Notes under the pieces: model-generated
Seen by the model: the letters and a program-made list of their open reading frames with translations, nothing else
Databases searched by the model: none
What the model was told of the DNA's origin: nothing
Shown here: positions 35,172-43,981 of the stretch, one piece after another
How the letters are laid out: every line of letters begins with the position of its first letter
Numbering within the stretch: position 1 is the first letter of the stretch
From: Cyanomargarita calcarea GSE-NOS-MK-12-04C
Lineage (GTDB): Bacteria; Cyanobacteriota; Cyanobacteriia; Cyanobacteriales; Nostocaceae
Assembly: GCA_019359595.1 (NCBI GenBank)
Contig: JAHHGZ010000036.1
Location: forward strand, 27,558 to 91,557
Direction of reading: 5' to 3'
DNA length: 64,000 nt
Translations under genes and position numbers: made by a program

Positions 35172-36341
35172 ATGCGTACAATCGCTGAAATTAATGACAA
35201 AATCACCAGCAAACGTGCGGTGGTGTTGACGGTAGAAGAACTCAAAGCAAAAGTTGCTGAAGTTGGTGTTACGAAAGTTGCCAAGGAAGTTGATGTCATC
35301 ACCACAGGCACTTTTGAACCGATGGAATCTAGTGGTGCCATTATTAACCTCGGACATACTGACCCGCCAATAAAAATCCGCCGCTGTTGGTTGGATGGCG
35401 TGCCAGTTTACTCTGGCTTTGGTGCTGTCGATTTATACCTCGGTGCTAGTTGTGCCGTGGAAGTGATGGATGGGGAGGAAGTCCGAGAACGCGGCGGGGG
35501 TCATGTAATTGAAGATTTAATCGCGGGTAAACATGTACATATCAAAGCTTCTGGACAAGTTACAGATTGTTACCCCCGTGCCTCTTTTGAAACGACGATT
35601 ACCCGCGAAACGATAAATCAGTTCTATTTATTCAATCCGCGTAATTTATACCAAAATTTTATAGTGGGTGTAAATGGAGGCGATCGCCCACTTTTTACTT
35701 ACCTCGGTCCATTACAACCGCGTTTGAATAATGCTGTTTACTCTAACCCTGGGGCCATTTCTCCTTTATTCAACGACCCAGATTTAGAAATCGTTGGCAT
35801 TGGCACAAAGATATTTTTTGGAGGTGGTATTGGCTACGTCGCTTGGGAAGGAACTCAGAATTTTACTTTACAAAAGCGCTTGCCGAATCACACGCCAATT
35901 GGGCCTGCTGCGACTTTGGCGTTAATTGGTGACGCCAAACAAATGGATGCTCGTTGGGTGCGGGGCTGTTATTTTAAAAACTACGGACCTTCAATGATGT
36001 TGGGTGTAGGCGTGCCATTGCCAGTGTTAAACGAGGAAGTTGTAGCCAAATGCGCTGTGTTAGATAAAGATTTAGTCGCGCCAATCGTAGACTTTTCTAT
36101 ACCTCGGCGCGTACGTCCCACCTTTGGTTTAGTGAGTTACGCCCAACTCAAATCTGGGCGTATCACCATTGAGGGCAAAGCAGTAAGGGTTGCACCGCTT
36201 GCGAGTATGTTTCTTTCAAGGCAAGTTGCACAAGAATTGAAACAATGGATTCAAGCAGGAACATTTACCCTCACTTCTCCAGTCGCTTCAATTGCAATGC
36301 AGCGATCATTTTTACCACAAGATCGGTGGACGGAGCTTTGA
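35172..36341 (+). CDS. homocysteine biosynthesis-type protein (DUF39)
   Basis: A 389-aa protein of the DUF39 family, known in methanogens and some anaerobes, where it takes part in direct formation of homocysteine from aspartate semialdehyde and a sulfur source. The signature start is IAEINDKITSKRAVVLTVEE, followed by MESSGAIINLGHTDPPIKI and the conserved VYSGFGAVDLYLGASCAVE region with a candidate catalytic Cys near residue 94. Later Gly-rich parts (IFFGGGIGYVAWEGTQN) match as well. The archaeal partner ferredoxin-like protein is not adjacent. No Shine-Dalgarno precedes the ATG, and the MITE-like element is 16 bp upstream. Function in this organism is inferred. Confidence 0.75.
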   Translation: MRTIAEINDKITSKRAVVLTVEELKAKVAEVGVTKVAKEVDVITTGTFEPMESSGAIINLGHTDPPIKIRRCWLDGVPVYSGFGAVDLYLGASCAVEVMDGEEVRERGGGHVIEDLIAGKHVHIKASGQVTDCYPRASFETTITRETINQFYLFNPRNLYQNFIVGVNGGDRPLFTYLGPLQPRLNNAVYSNPGAISPLFNDPDLEIVGIGTKIFFGGGIGYVAWEGTQNFTLQKRLPNHTPIGPAATLALIGDAKQMDARWVRGCYFKNYGPSMMLGVGVPLPVLNEEVVAKCAVLDKDLVAPIVDFSIPRRVRPTFGLVSYAQLKSGRITIEGKAVRVAPLASMFLSRQVAQELKQWIQAGTFTLTSPVASIAMQRSFLPQDRWTEL

Positions 36342-36344
36342 AAT

Positions 36345-36395
36345 TGGTTAGTTGTTAGTTGTTAGTTGTTAGTTGTTAGTTGTTAGTGGTTGGTG
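36345..36395. repeat. TTAGTTG heptamer tandem repeat
   Basis: About seven copies of the heptamer TTAGTTG/GTTAGTT lie just downstream of the DUF39 gene, then degenerate. This is one of the short tandemly repeated repetitive sequences typical of heterocystous cyanobacteria. Confidence 0.75.
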
Positions 36396-36465
36396 GTAAT
36401 AACTAAAGACCCCACTCCCAAAACCTGAAAATGCTCGCTCTTGTGAGGGGCAAAAAAAGACAACG

Positions 36466-36500
36466 CTCCAACCAACAACCAACAACGCTCCAACCAACAA
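36466..36500. repeat. ACGCTCCAACCAACA repeat
   Basis: Two copies of AACGCTCCAACCAACAAC abut the stop codon of the minus-strand gene that follows. The same unit appears in inverse orientation (GTTGGTTGGAGCG) at 40777-40880. Confidence 0.7.
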
Positions 36501-37517
36501 CTACTCCGGCGGCTTGGAGCGCTTAATCGGTTTCGGTGTAGGTTTACTGGGTACAGGGCGTGGTGGGGGCGCTGAAGACTCGCCTACTTTCTTGACAGGA
36601 CGTGGTGTTTCGCCATTGCGTTTGACGAATGGTTTCCGACTACCACCGCCACTTCCAGGACGACCTCCACCCCCTCCCTTATTAAAGGGTGGTCGGCGTT
36701 TTCTTGGCAACTCAGCGATCGCCTCGGCGGTTAAGAGGAGTAATTCGTCTCCTTCCCGCTTGAGATGCAAGTCCCAGAACTTGCCCACTGCTTTGGTCGC
36801 TAACACACCCTTAATTTTCAACTTGAAATATTTGGGCTTGTCGTCTTGCTTGCGGGGAGCTTGTTTAATCTTGATTACCAAGCTACTAGTATCAGCAGCC
36901 TGGTAAACTAACTCACCCCGTACGGAAAAACCACCATCTGCAACTTCTGATGAGGGTACAAGGGAGCTTGCAGTTTCTTGTGGCTCCTCTGATGTGGCAA
37001 GAGAAGGTGTCTCGATTTCTGGTGACACCTCAGATTCCTCTTGGTCGTCTGCTTGCTGTTTGGCGAGGTTTTCTGGCTCCCAAACACCGACAATTTGCAG
37101 ATGTAACTTGTCGCTGTCTTGTCTAGTGCGCGGATAAACCACCCACAGATGTTCTTTCTCTAAATCCAGGTGATTCTTGACTAAACTCATGATCCGACCT
37201 AAAAGGACGGAATCAATAAGTATACTATCACTAGTTAACAGCGAACCTTGAGTGAATTGTTCTGCAGAAGCAAGATATCGACCTCGAACTAAGCCGATGG
37301 CTCGATACTGCATTGGTTCGCTAGGAGGCGGAATCGGTTGTTGCCGAGAAGCCAAAAGAGCATCGGTAGGTGTCTCCATTGAGTTCTCTGGCGAATTCTC
37401 AACTCCAGAGGGGTTAACCTCAAGGGGTGGATTGTTCGAGGCAACAACGTTACTTAGATCCTCTTTTGAGGCATTTGAATTGGAAGATTCAGGGGACGGC
37501 ATCAGGTCGGAAGTCAT
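36501..37517 (-). CDS. conserved cyanobacterial protein with basic Gly/Pro-rich tail, function unknown
   Basis: A 338-aa protein with three parts. Residues ~1-65 are Ser/Asn/Pro-rich and disordered. A folded region (~68-130, MQYRAIGLVRGRYLASAEQF and onward, and ~195-260, VRGELVYQAADTSSLVIKIK and onward) flanks an acidic linker. The last ~70 residues are strongly basic and rich in Gly, Pro and Arg (KRRPPFNKGGGGG, GSGGGSRKPFVKRN). I recognise the pattern as a conserved cyanobacterial hypothetical but no function. The tail resembles RNA- or DNA-binding tails, which is inference. No start ambiguity is evident. Confidence 0.65.
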   Translation of the reverse strand: MTSDLMPSPESSNSNASKEDLSNVVASNNPPLEVNPSGVENSPENSMETPTDALLASRQQPIPPPSEPMQYRAIGLVRGRYLASAEQFTQGSLLTSDSILIDSVLLGRIMSLVKNHLDLEKEHLWVVYPRTRQDSDKLHLQIVGVWEPENLAKQQADDQEESEVSPEIETPSLATSEEPQETASSLVPSSEVADGGFSVRGELVYQAADTSSLVIKIKQAPRKQDDKPKYFKLKIKGVLATKAVGKFWDLHLKREGDELLLLTAEAIAELPRKRRPPFNKGGGGGRPGSGGGSRKPFVKRNGETPRPVKKVGESSAPPPRPVPSKPTPKPIKRSKPPE

Positions 37518-37884
37518 AAAACTCCTTGCGGCGGAGACTCATCCCATTGTGGGATTGAACGAAGGCAGTTGAAAAGAGCGTTTGTGCAGCGTTTGAAAGT
37601 ATGTAACATTCAATTTGCTACTCAATAGCGCCCTATGTGATACTAAAGACGCGAAAATTTGCGTCAAGCACTAAATGTGTAATTTAGCGCCTTTACGACC
37701 GTTTCGGAAGCATACCATAGCTACAATTGGGACGATTCCTCCTAAAGTCAGCATTTTATGTTTGGCAAAAAGGGTTATTTGTTATAAAGTTCACTGACAA
37801 ATCGCGGTATTCCGCAAAGTTTTTCAAATTTTTAAGTTTTTGTATTTTTGTAAACAATAAAAAATTAGAGTTAAGGACGGTTTT
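37518..37884. other. divergent intergenic region
   Basis: Divergent promoter space between the basic-tail protein (minus) and the TPR protein (plus). It is AT-rich. No gene or clear regulatory motif was found; a 61-codon plus-strand frame here lacks protein-like features. Confidence 0.4.
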
Positions 37885-38754
37885 GTGTCTCAAGCCTCCA
37901 ATCGATGGATAATTAAGGTCATACTAGCGCTCTGTCTCATAAGTTTTGTTGCTGTTTCGATTGTGCCGATTATTGCGGCATTTAATGATACAGAACGTTC
38001 ACCAACAGATACTGCCGCTAAAGGCAATTCGCCCACAGTAGACCAAAAATCGAAATTGCAAGACGAAGTACGGGGTTATGAACTGGTCTTACAACGAGAA
38101 CCAGAAAATCAAGCTGCTCTCAAAGGATTATTACAGTCGAGGTTACAATTACTTAGTTTAGGTCAAGGTGACGTTAAGGGGGTAATTGAACCTCTGGAAA
38201 AACTAGTTAAGCTCAATCCAGAGGAAACTCGATACGCTGTCTTGCTGGCACAGGCCAAGCAGCAAACTGGTGATAAAGAAGGAGCAGCTACAGCATATCG
38301 TACAGTTCTAACAACCAAACCTGGTGATTTACAAGCTTTGCAAGGTATGGTGGCTTTGCTGCTACAGCAAAAACGCCCAGAAGCCGCGATTGGTTTGCTC
38401 CAAGATACCCTCTCTAAGGCTCCCCAAGCAAATAAAATAGAAGCGGGTAGTGTGGATACTATTGCTGTGCAGGTACTGTTAGGCAATATCCACGCTTCAC
38501 AGAAACGTTTCTCTGAAGCCCTCTCTGTTTATGACAAGTCAATAAAAAGCGATCCGTTGGATTTTCGTCCGGTTTTGGCAAAGGCGATCGTCCTGAAAGA
38601 ACAAGGCAAAGTCGATGAGGCAAAACCTTTGTTTGACAAAGCTGCTACTTTAGCTCCCGCTCAGTATAAAGACGAAATTAACAAACAGGCCACAGCAGCT
38701 CCAACTCCAACTGCTTCTGCCACACCGTCGGATCAAACTACACCCAAGAAATGA
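37885..38754 (+). CDS. TPR protein with N-terminal membrane anchor
   Basis: A 289-aa tetratricopeptide protein. An N-terminal helix (about residues 8-30, IIKVILALCLISFVAVSIVP) anchors it to a membrane or acts as an uncleaved signal. About four to five TPR units follow between residues 50 and 265; the last, FSEALSVYDKSIKSDPLDFRPV, is close to consensus. The C-terminus is Ala/Thr/Pro-rich. The start is GTG with AAGGA about 8 bases upstream. Likely a protein-protein scaffold; the partner is unknown. Confidence 0.78.
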   Translation: MSQASNRWIIKVILALCLISFVAVSIVPIIAAFNDTERSPTDTAAKGNSPTVDQKSKLQDEVRGYELVLQREPENQAALKGLLQSRLQLLSLGQGDVKGVIEPLEKLVKLNPEETRYAVLLAQAKQQTGDKEGAATAYRTVLTTKPGDLQALQGMVALLLQQKRPEAAIGLLQDTLSKAPQANKIEAGSVDTIAVQVLLGNIHASQKRFSEALSVYDKSIKSDPLDFRPVLAKAIVLKEQGKVDEAKPLFDKAATLAPAQYKDEINKQATAAPTPTASATPSDQTTPKK

Positions 38755-38767
38755 TGGGGAAGGGAGG

Positions 38768-38799
38768 AGAGTTATGAGTTATGAGTTATGAGTTATGAA
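38768..38799. repeat. GAGTTAT heptamer tandem repeat
   Basis: Four and a half copies of GAGTTAT follow the TPR gene stop. The inverse unit (ATAACTC) occurs at 46271-46298. Confidence 0.75.
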
Positions 38800-38885
38800 T
38801 TTTTAACTTTGCTCCTCTCCCCACCCCTAACACCTGTAGTTAGAATACCGTTAAGGACTTATTTTTTTATGAAGATCCAATTAAT

Positions 38886-38937
38886 AGCCCACCTGCGTGG
38901 GCTTGGTTTGTATAGCCCCACCCTTCCAGGGTGAGGG
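38886..38937. terminator. paired stem-loops between convergent genes
   Basis: AGCCCAC-CTGC-GTGGGCT (38886-38903) is a perfect 7-bp stem followed by TGGTTT. A second stem CACCCT-TCC-AGGGTG (38919-38933) follows. They lie between the TPR gene (plus) and pntB (minus) and could terminate both directions. Confidence 0.55.
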
Positions 38938-38958
38938 AGCCAAAACAATCCAAAATCT

Positions 38959-40368
38959 CTACAATTGCTTCACCTCAGAAACCAACTTCGCTACCATATC
39001 CTTAGCACCACCAAACAGCATGGTGGTTTTCTCTTTGTAGAACAAATCATTATCTACACCAGCAAAACCCGCACTCATACCACGCTTAATCACGATCGCC
39101 TGTTTTGCTCTATCAACTTCTAAAATCGGCATACCATAAATTGGACTCTTTTCATCAGTTCGAGCTGCTGGATTTACCACATCATTCGCACCAATTATCA
39201 AAGCGACATCTGTCTGATCGAACTGGGTATTGATATCTTCCATATCGTAAAGCTGAGTATAAGGAACATTCGCCTCAGCCAATAACACATTCATATGCCC
39301 AGGCATTCTCCCAGCAACCGGGTGGATGGCATACTTGACTTCTACACCCATACGTTCTAGTTGATCGGCTAATTCCCTTACGCTGTGCTGTGCTTGCGCT
39401 ACCGCCATCCCATAACCAGGTACAATCACCACAGAACGGGCATAACCCAACATCATCGCTCCTTCTTCGGCATCAATGCTGCGGACGGCTTTATCACCAG
39501 CAGCACCACCTGTACCACCAGCAGCACCACCAGCACTCGCACCACCAAAAGCACTGAACAATACACTGAAGAGGGTACGGTTCATTGCTTTACACATAAT
39601 CTCAGTGAGGATTAAACCAGATGCACCGACTAAAGCACCAGCGATGATGAGCATATTGTTCATCACCACAAATCCCGCTGCTGCTGCCGCAATTCCTGAC
39701 AGCGAGTTCAACAGCGAAATTACCACAGGCATATCACCACCACCGATGGGGATAACGAACAGCACACCCAAGAGTAAAGATACAGCCACTACCCCTAAAA
39801 ATACGGGTAAATTATCTGGCGACATCAACAGAAACCCGCTACCTACAAAATAGGCAAGTAGTAACGAAACGTTAATTGGTTGTTGCAAAGGAAACGTAAT
39901 CGGTGAACCGCTGATTAAACCTTGCAGCTTGGCGAATGCCAGCATACTACCGGTGAAGGTGACACCACCGATTAAGACATCTAGCAGTATGGAGATATTC
40001 ACATCTAGGGCTACAGGTTCACCATGTGACAGCAACCGCCAAAATTCAGCCACAGCAACCAATGCGGAAGCCGCACCCCCCAAACCGTTGAGTAAACCCA
40101 CCATTTGAGGCATCTCTGTCATCTGAACTTTGTAAGCCGCGATCGCCCCAATTCCAGAGCCAATTGCCAACCCTAACAAAATCATCTCGTAATTAAGCAC
40201 CTGCTGGTCGAGGAGTGTTGCCACAATTGCCAACAACATCCCCACTGCTGCGACTACATTACCTTGTCTTGCTGTGGCGGGTGAACCCAGCTTTTTCAAT
40301 CCGAGAATAAATAACGACGCAGCGACTAAATATGTCAGCTGAATTCCAGTTGGCAGAAAATCGTTCAT
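38959..40368 (-). CDS. pntB: NAD(P) transhydrogenase subunit beta
   Basis: A 469-aa subunit of the proton-translocating transhydrogenase, which couples hydride transfer between NADH and NADP to the proton gradient. About nine transmembrane helices come first (residues 1-265). The NADP-binding domain III follows, with VVIVPGYGMAVAQAQHSVRE (about 313-332), YAIHPVAGRMPGHMNVLLAE and IIGANDVVNPAA, all conserved and intact. It is the last of three same-strand genes with pntA2 and pntA, separated by a heptamer repeat block. In cyanobacteria it sits in thylakoid membranes and supports NADPH supply in low light and mixotrophy. Confidence 0.95.
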   Translation of the reverse strand: MNDFLPTGIQLTYLVAASLFILGLKKLGSPATARQGNVVAAVGMLLAIVATLLDQQVLNYEMILLGLAIGSGIGAIAAYKVQMTEMPQMVGLLNGLGGAASALVAVAEFWRLLSHGEPVALDVNISILLDVLIGGVTFTGSMLAFAKLQGLISGSPITFPLQQPINVSLLLAYFVGSGFLLMSPDNLPVFLGVVAVSLLLGVLFVIPIGGGDMPVVISLLNSLSGIAAAAAGFVVMNNMLIIAGALVGASGLILTEIMCKAMNRTLFSVLFSAFGGASAGGAAGGTGGAAGDKAVRSIDAEEGAMMLGYARSVVIVPGYGMAVAQAQHSVRELADQLERMGVEVKYAIHPVAGRMPGHMNVLLAEANVPYTQLYDMEDINTQFDQTDVALIIGANDVVNPAARTDEKSPIYGMPILEVDRAKQAIVIKRGMSAGFAGVDNDLFYKEKTTMLFGGAKDMVAKLVSEVKQL

Positions 40369-40379
40369 AATTCAATGAA

Positions 40380-40426
40380 GGAAGAAGGAAGAAGGAAGAA
40401 GGAAGAAGGAAGAAGGAAGAGAGTTA
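40380..40426. repeat. GAAGGAA heptamer tandem repeat
   Basis: Six copies of GAAGGAA lie between pntA2 and pntB, next to the pntB start. Related short runs appear after the adaptor gene (1925-1942) and at 51077-51119. Confidence 0.75.
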
Positions 40427-40485
40427 GAAGTTTAATTCCTAACTCCTAACTCATCACTCCAAACTCTGGGAATTAACTTTGGTAA

Positions 40486-40776
40486 TTAACTCGTTGCTTT
40501 TTTCTTAAACATTTGCAACATTCTGTCTGTGACTAGAAAACCACCGACAACGTTGATGGTGGCTAGTACCACGGCAATCAAACCCATAATTACGGATAGA
40601 TTTGTCTCTCTGGCACCACTGGCTACTATTGCCCCCAATACTGCAATTCCAGAAATTGCATTTGAGCCTGACATTAAAGGCGTGTGCAAGGTTGGTGGTA
40701 TTTTATTAATGATTTCAAATCCGGTAAATGATGCCAAAACAAATACAAACAAAGCTGCGATTAATGCTTCTGTCAT
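40486..40776 (-). CDS. pntA2: NAD(P) transhydrogenase subunit alpha part 2 (membrane part)
   Basis: A 96-aa protein with three transmembrane helices that corresponds to the C-terminal membrane segment of E. coli PntA. VLASFTGFEIINKIPPTLHTPLMSG (in part) with SNAISGIAVLGAI is the conserved domain II piece. The split of PntA into a soluble and a membrane polypeptide is normal in cyanobacteria and Rhodospirillum. It is separated from pntA by a long heptamer/GTTGGTTGGAGCG repeat block of about 110 bp. Confidence 0.92.
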   Translation of the reverse strand: MTEALIAALFVFVLASFTGFEIINKIPPTLHTPLMSGSNAISGIAVLGAIVASGARETNLSVIMGLIAVVLATINVVGGFLVTDRMLQMFKKKATS

Positions 40777-40885
40777 TGTTGGTTGTTGGTTGTTGGTTGG
40801 AGCGTTGTTGGTTGGAGCGTTGGAGCGTTGGAGCGTTGGAGCGTTGTTGGTTGGAGCGTTGGAGCGTTGGAGCGTTGGTTAGCAA
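40777..40885. repeat. GTTGGTTGGAGCG repeat block between pntA and pntA2
   Basis: An array of GTTGGTT and GGAGCGTT units fills the gap between the two transhydrogenase genes. It begins directly at the pntA2 start codon. It is the inverse of the repeats at 36466-36500. Confidence 0.75.
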
Positions 40886-40934
40886 TCACTCCATACCCAC
40901 TATCCACTAACCAATAACAACTAACCAATAACAA

Positions 40935-42095
40935 CTAACCAACTGCACTGAAAGCTTGTAGTGCATCTTTTACTCGTTGGTTGCGAATTTCACCGTCATG
41001 GGTAATGCAAGCCGCATCAATGATGTCGTCTGTAAAGTTCACCTGTAATGCATTGTCTTTAATTAACAATTGCATCAATGATGTCAAATTTTTAGCATAG
41101 AGTTGGCTGGCGTGGACTGGCATCGATGATGGTAAATTGATGGGACCGATTATGGTGACGCCATTCCAGACAATATCTCTACCTGGATCTGTACAAGCAC
41201 AATTACCACCTTGTTCGGCGGCAATATCCACAATTACCGAACCTGGTTTCATCTGCGCTACCATCTCTTCGGTTACTAGTATCGGTGCTTTTCTACCAGG
41301 TACTTGGGCGGTAGTAATCACTACATCTGAATTTTTGACGTGTTCGGCAACAAGTTCTTGGGTGCGCTGTTTGCTAGCTTCGGAAATTTCTTTGGCGTAA
41401 CCTCCTGCGGCTACGGTTTCTTCTTCGAGTTTGACTTCGACGAATTTTGCCCCGAGACTCTGTACTTCTTCCTTTACCGCAGGACGAATATCAAAGGCTT
41501 CTACCACTGCACCGAGACGTCTGGCTGTGGCGATCGCTTGCAATCCGGCAACACCTGCACCCATGATAAATATTTTCGCTGGGGCAATGGTACCGGCTGC
41601 CGTTGTCAACATGGGAAAATATTTCGGTAATGCCGCTGCTGCTATTAATACCGCTTTGTAACCTGAGATTGAAGCTTGTGAGGACAAAGCATCCATACTC
41701 TGCGCTCTAGTGGTACGGGGAATCATCTCCATACTAAAAGCGGTTACTTTGCGTTCTGCCAGCCGCTGTGCTACGACTGGATTTCCTAAAGGATTTAGGA
41801 AGCTGATTAATACAGACCCGGACTTTAAGAAATCGACTTCTGAGCTTCCGTCATCTCGCTCTTGCGGTGGGCTGACTTTCAACAGGATATCTGCTTCACC
41901 CCACAATTGAGCAGTATCAGTAATAATGGTCGCTCCCGCTGCTTTATATGCATCGTCACCAAAAAACGATCGCTCACCGGCACCCGCTTCTACCCAAATT
42001 TCTAAACCTTGTTTTACTAATCGGGCAACAGTGTCAGGAATTAATCCTACACGACGTTCACAAACTTCAATTTCTTTGGCAACTGCAATTCTCAT
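40935..42095 (-). CDS. pntA: NAD(P) transhydrogenase subunit alpha part 1 (soluble NAD domain)
   Basis: A 386-aa soluble domain I that binds NAD(H). It starts MRIAVAKEIEVCERRVGLIP, as in alanine dehydrogenase-like proteins, and has the dinucleotide fold IFIMGAGVAGLQAIATARRLG near residues 168-188 (quoted in part). RTTRAQSMDALSSQASISGY carries the conserved RDQ-loop region. I chose the ATG at 42095, with AAGGAT (complement of 42102-42107) 6 bases upstream, rather than an upstream Met that would add 38 non-conserved residues. The stop codon lies next to a CTAACCAA repeat. It forms the transhydrogenase with the two following genes. Confidence 0.93.
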   Translation of the reverse strand: MRIAVAKEIEVCERRVGLIPDTVARLVKQGLEIWVEAGAGERSFFGDDAYKAAGATIITDTAQLWGEADILLKVSPPQERDDGSSEVDFLKSGSVLISFLNPLGNPVVAQRLAERKVTAFSMEMIPRTTRAQSMDALSSQASISGYKAVLIAAAALPKYFPMLTTAAGTIAPAKIFIMGAGVAGLQAIATARRLGAVVEAFDIRPAVKEEVQSLGAKFVEVKLEEETVAAGGYAKEISEASKQRTQELVAEHVKNSDVVITTAQVPGRKAPILVTEEMVAQMKPGSVIVDIAAEQGGNCACTDPGRDIVWNGVTIIGPINLPSSMPVHASQLYAKNLTSLMQLLIKDNALQVNFTDDIIDAACITHDGEIRNQRVKDALQAFSAVG

Positions 42096-42784
42096 GAAAA
42101 TATCCTTAAGATAAACAACTATTTTTCCTGCAAGTTGTGAAATTTTACCAATGGTGAACATGAAGCGCATCTGTAGCGCTTTTAAGGGAGGTTTGCTAGT
42201 AGATTTCACTCTTGCTTTTCTAGTTCACTTTAACTTTGGGAAAGCAAACGTAAAAATCTGGTGGGAATATCTAAATTTCTGTTGGGATATATAAGTCATA
42301 GGATATAACTCAAGGGACTTTATGCTTTATCATTCACGAACAGCGTGGCTACATAATTGCACATCCGATGCCGATCCCCATTTTTTGATTCTTTCTCTTT
42401 AACTTCTTTTATATTTTGTGAACATTCCTGATGTTTTGTTACATTTTGTAATAACCAGAAAAATTAACAATTCCTGCGTTGAGGCAAACTTGATTTAATT
42501 AATCTAGCCTAAGTCGCAAGCGATCGCGACCTTTGAGAGCTAAAGTTTTATGAAAAACAACTGAAATTTAGATATATTTGTCCATATTTGGAAACATAAT
42601 CCTCAAGCCAGTTAACACGCAATCAATAGTCAATAGTACTCACTCTTCAGCAAAGAATCACTTCTTGACACATTTTGTTCGTTTTTTACGTCAAATTATA
42701 GCGAGTCGGTAGTAAAGTTTAGTTACGAACGCTTACCGCCCGTTACTGAAATAACAGACCTATTTCTGCCAGAGGAGCCGAACC
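42096..42784. other. divergent intergenic region between pntA and DUF2808 gene
   Basis: The region holds divergent promoters. It is AT-rich, with GTCGCAAGCGATCGCGAC, a HIP1-containing palindrome, near 42512-42529. I see no gene. Confidence 0.4.
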
Positions 42785-43297
42785 ATGCGACGTTTAATTT
42801 CCGCTTTAGCCCTGACTAGCTTTTTGGTGGGTGCCGTACCAGCCATAACATTGGCACAGTCGCTACCAGGGTTTACACTGTTTAGTGGTGTTGAAGGCAA
42901 AAATCAGTTGCCCTATCGGTTGGACTTTGGCGGTCAAACGAATGGCTGGGATCGATATAGGCTGAGACTTCCCGCCAAGGGAAATAAATTGGCGATCGCC
43001 CAATTTGCGATCACCTATCCCGATTATTATGAAGGGACTTTTGACCCCAAAAAGATTGAAGTCAGAGTCAAAAATAAAGCTGTCCCCCTTTCGGAGGTAA
43101 AGTGGGACAAAGAAGGTCACATAATTCAAATCTTCCCCCAAGAACCAGTCCCCGCAGGTAGCAGCATTGAAGTGGTTTTGTCTAACGTGAAAAACCCTTC
43201 CTCACCTGGTATGTTCTATTTCAACTGCCAAGTCCTCTCCCCAGGAGATGTCCCAATGTTGCGTTATCGAGGTACCTGGATTATCGGTATCAGTTAA
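42785..43297 (+). CDS. DUF2808 exported protein
   Basis: A 170-aa secreted protein with a signal peptide (about residues 1-24, cleavage near LAQS). The mature part matches DUF2808: WDRYRLRLPAKGNKLAIAQF, ITYPDYYEGTFDPKKIEVRV (in part), and the end MLRYRGTWIIGIS. The family is nearly restricted to cyanobacteria and is abundant in exoproteomes, function unknown. An AGAGGAG ribosome-binding site lies just upstream. It precedes rpmH in the usual cyanobacterial order. Confidence 0.85.
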   Translation: MRRLISALALTSFLVGAVPAITLAQSLPGFTLFSGVEGKNQLPYRLDFGGQTNGWDRYRLRLPAKGNKLAIAQFAITYPDYYEGTFDPKKIEVRVKNKAVPLSEVKWDKEGHIIQIFPQEPVPAGSSIEVVLSNVKNPSSPGMFYFNCQVLSPGDVPMLRYRGTWIIGIS

Positions 43298-43417
43298 GTT
43301 ATTGAATGTTGGTTGAGATCACCAACCAACATTCAACAGACAACTACCAATAATTAACAATTTTGTGATAAAATATTAGATTGTGAGTTTTTATTAAAAA
43401 AGCCCTTAGAGGACAGT

Positions 43418-43552
43418 ATGCAGAGAACCCTGGGCGGCACTAGCCGTAAGAGAAAAAGAACATCTGGATTTCGCGCTCGGATGCGGACACCAGACGGGAG
43501 AAACGTAATTAGGGCTAGGAGAAAAAAAGGACGCCATCGTCTGAGTGTTTAG
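43418..43552 (+). CDS. rpmH: 50S ribosomal protein L34
   Basis: A 44-aa protein beginning [20 protein letters not shown] and ending GRHRLSV, the standard L34 sequence pattern of highly basic residues. It binds 23S rRNA in the large ribosomal subunit. An AGAGGA ribosome-binding site (43408-43413) lies 4 bases before the ATG. rnpA begins 24 bp downstream, as in most bacteria. Confidence 0.97.
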   Translation: MQRTLGGTSRKRKRTSGFRARMRTPDGRNVIRARRKKGRHRLSV

Positions 43553-43576
43553 GCTATTGAGGCAGAAATTGGGGCT

Positions 43577-43981
43577 GTGGCTTTGCCTGCATCAAATCGG
43601 CTAAAATCCCGAAAAGATTTTCAGGCAGTTTTCCAAAAAGGAATTCGTCGTCACGGCACTTACTTGACATTAAGAGCCTTACGACCCTCAACAGCAAAAG
43701 AGCCTTCTTTGGATGCTGCCAAAACAAGCTTAAATCTCGCTCCAACGCGAATTGGTATTTCGATTAGCACCAAAGTTAGTAAAAGAGCAGTGGTTCGCAA
43801 CCGCATCAAGCGCCAAATTACAACGGCTTTGTATGAATGGTTGGCTGATATAGCACCTGGATGGCAAATAGCGATCGTAGTCAAACCAACAGCAGCAGAA
43901 GATAAGTGCGATCGCCAACAATTTCTGCAAGAATTAAAGCAGTTGTTGGTGCAGACCGAGGTATTAAATGGGCATTCGTGA
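43577..43981 (+). CDS. rnpA: ribonuclease P protein component
   Basis: A 134-aa basic protein that helps the RnpB RNA process tRNA 5' ends. It starts with GTG, LPASNRLKSRKDFQAVFQKG, and has the RNR signature RAVVRNRIKRQITTALYEW near residues 75-93. It overlaps the next gene by 14 bp, which suggests coupled translation. An insert of about 15 residues (near 45-60) relative to compact homologues is normal in cyanobacteria. Confidence 0.95.
   Translation: MALPASNRLKSRKDFQAVFQKGIRRHGTYLTLRALRPSTAKEPSLDAAKTSLNLAPTRIGISISTKVSKRAVVRNRIKRQITTALYEWLADIAPGWQIAIVVKPTAAEDKCDRQQFLQELKQLLVQTEVLNGHS

Noticed and set aside
36514..36906. 130-aa plus-strand frame with proline and glycine runs
   Set aside because: Antisense of the Gly/Pro-rich tail of the minus-strand gene; a mirror artefact.
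37727..37912. 61-aa plus-strand frame before the TPR gene
   Set aside because: Overlaps the TPR gene start in another frame and has no protein-like features.
39476..39853. 125-aa plus-strand frame rich in Ala, Pro and Thr
   Set aside because: It is the opposite strand of pntB; the composition comes from complementing Gly/Ala-rich codons.
40777..40885. Possible CRISPR array
   Set aside because: Units are 7-13 bases with no spacers and no cas genes nearby; this is a tandem heptamer repeat.
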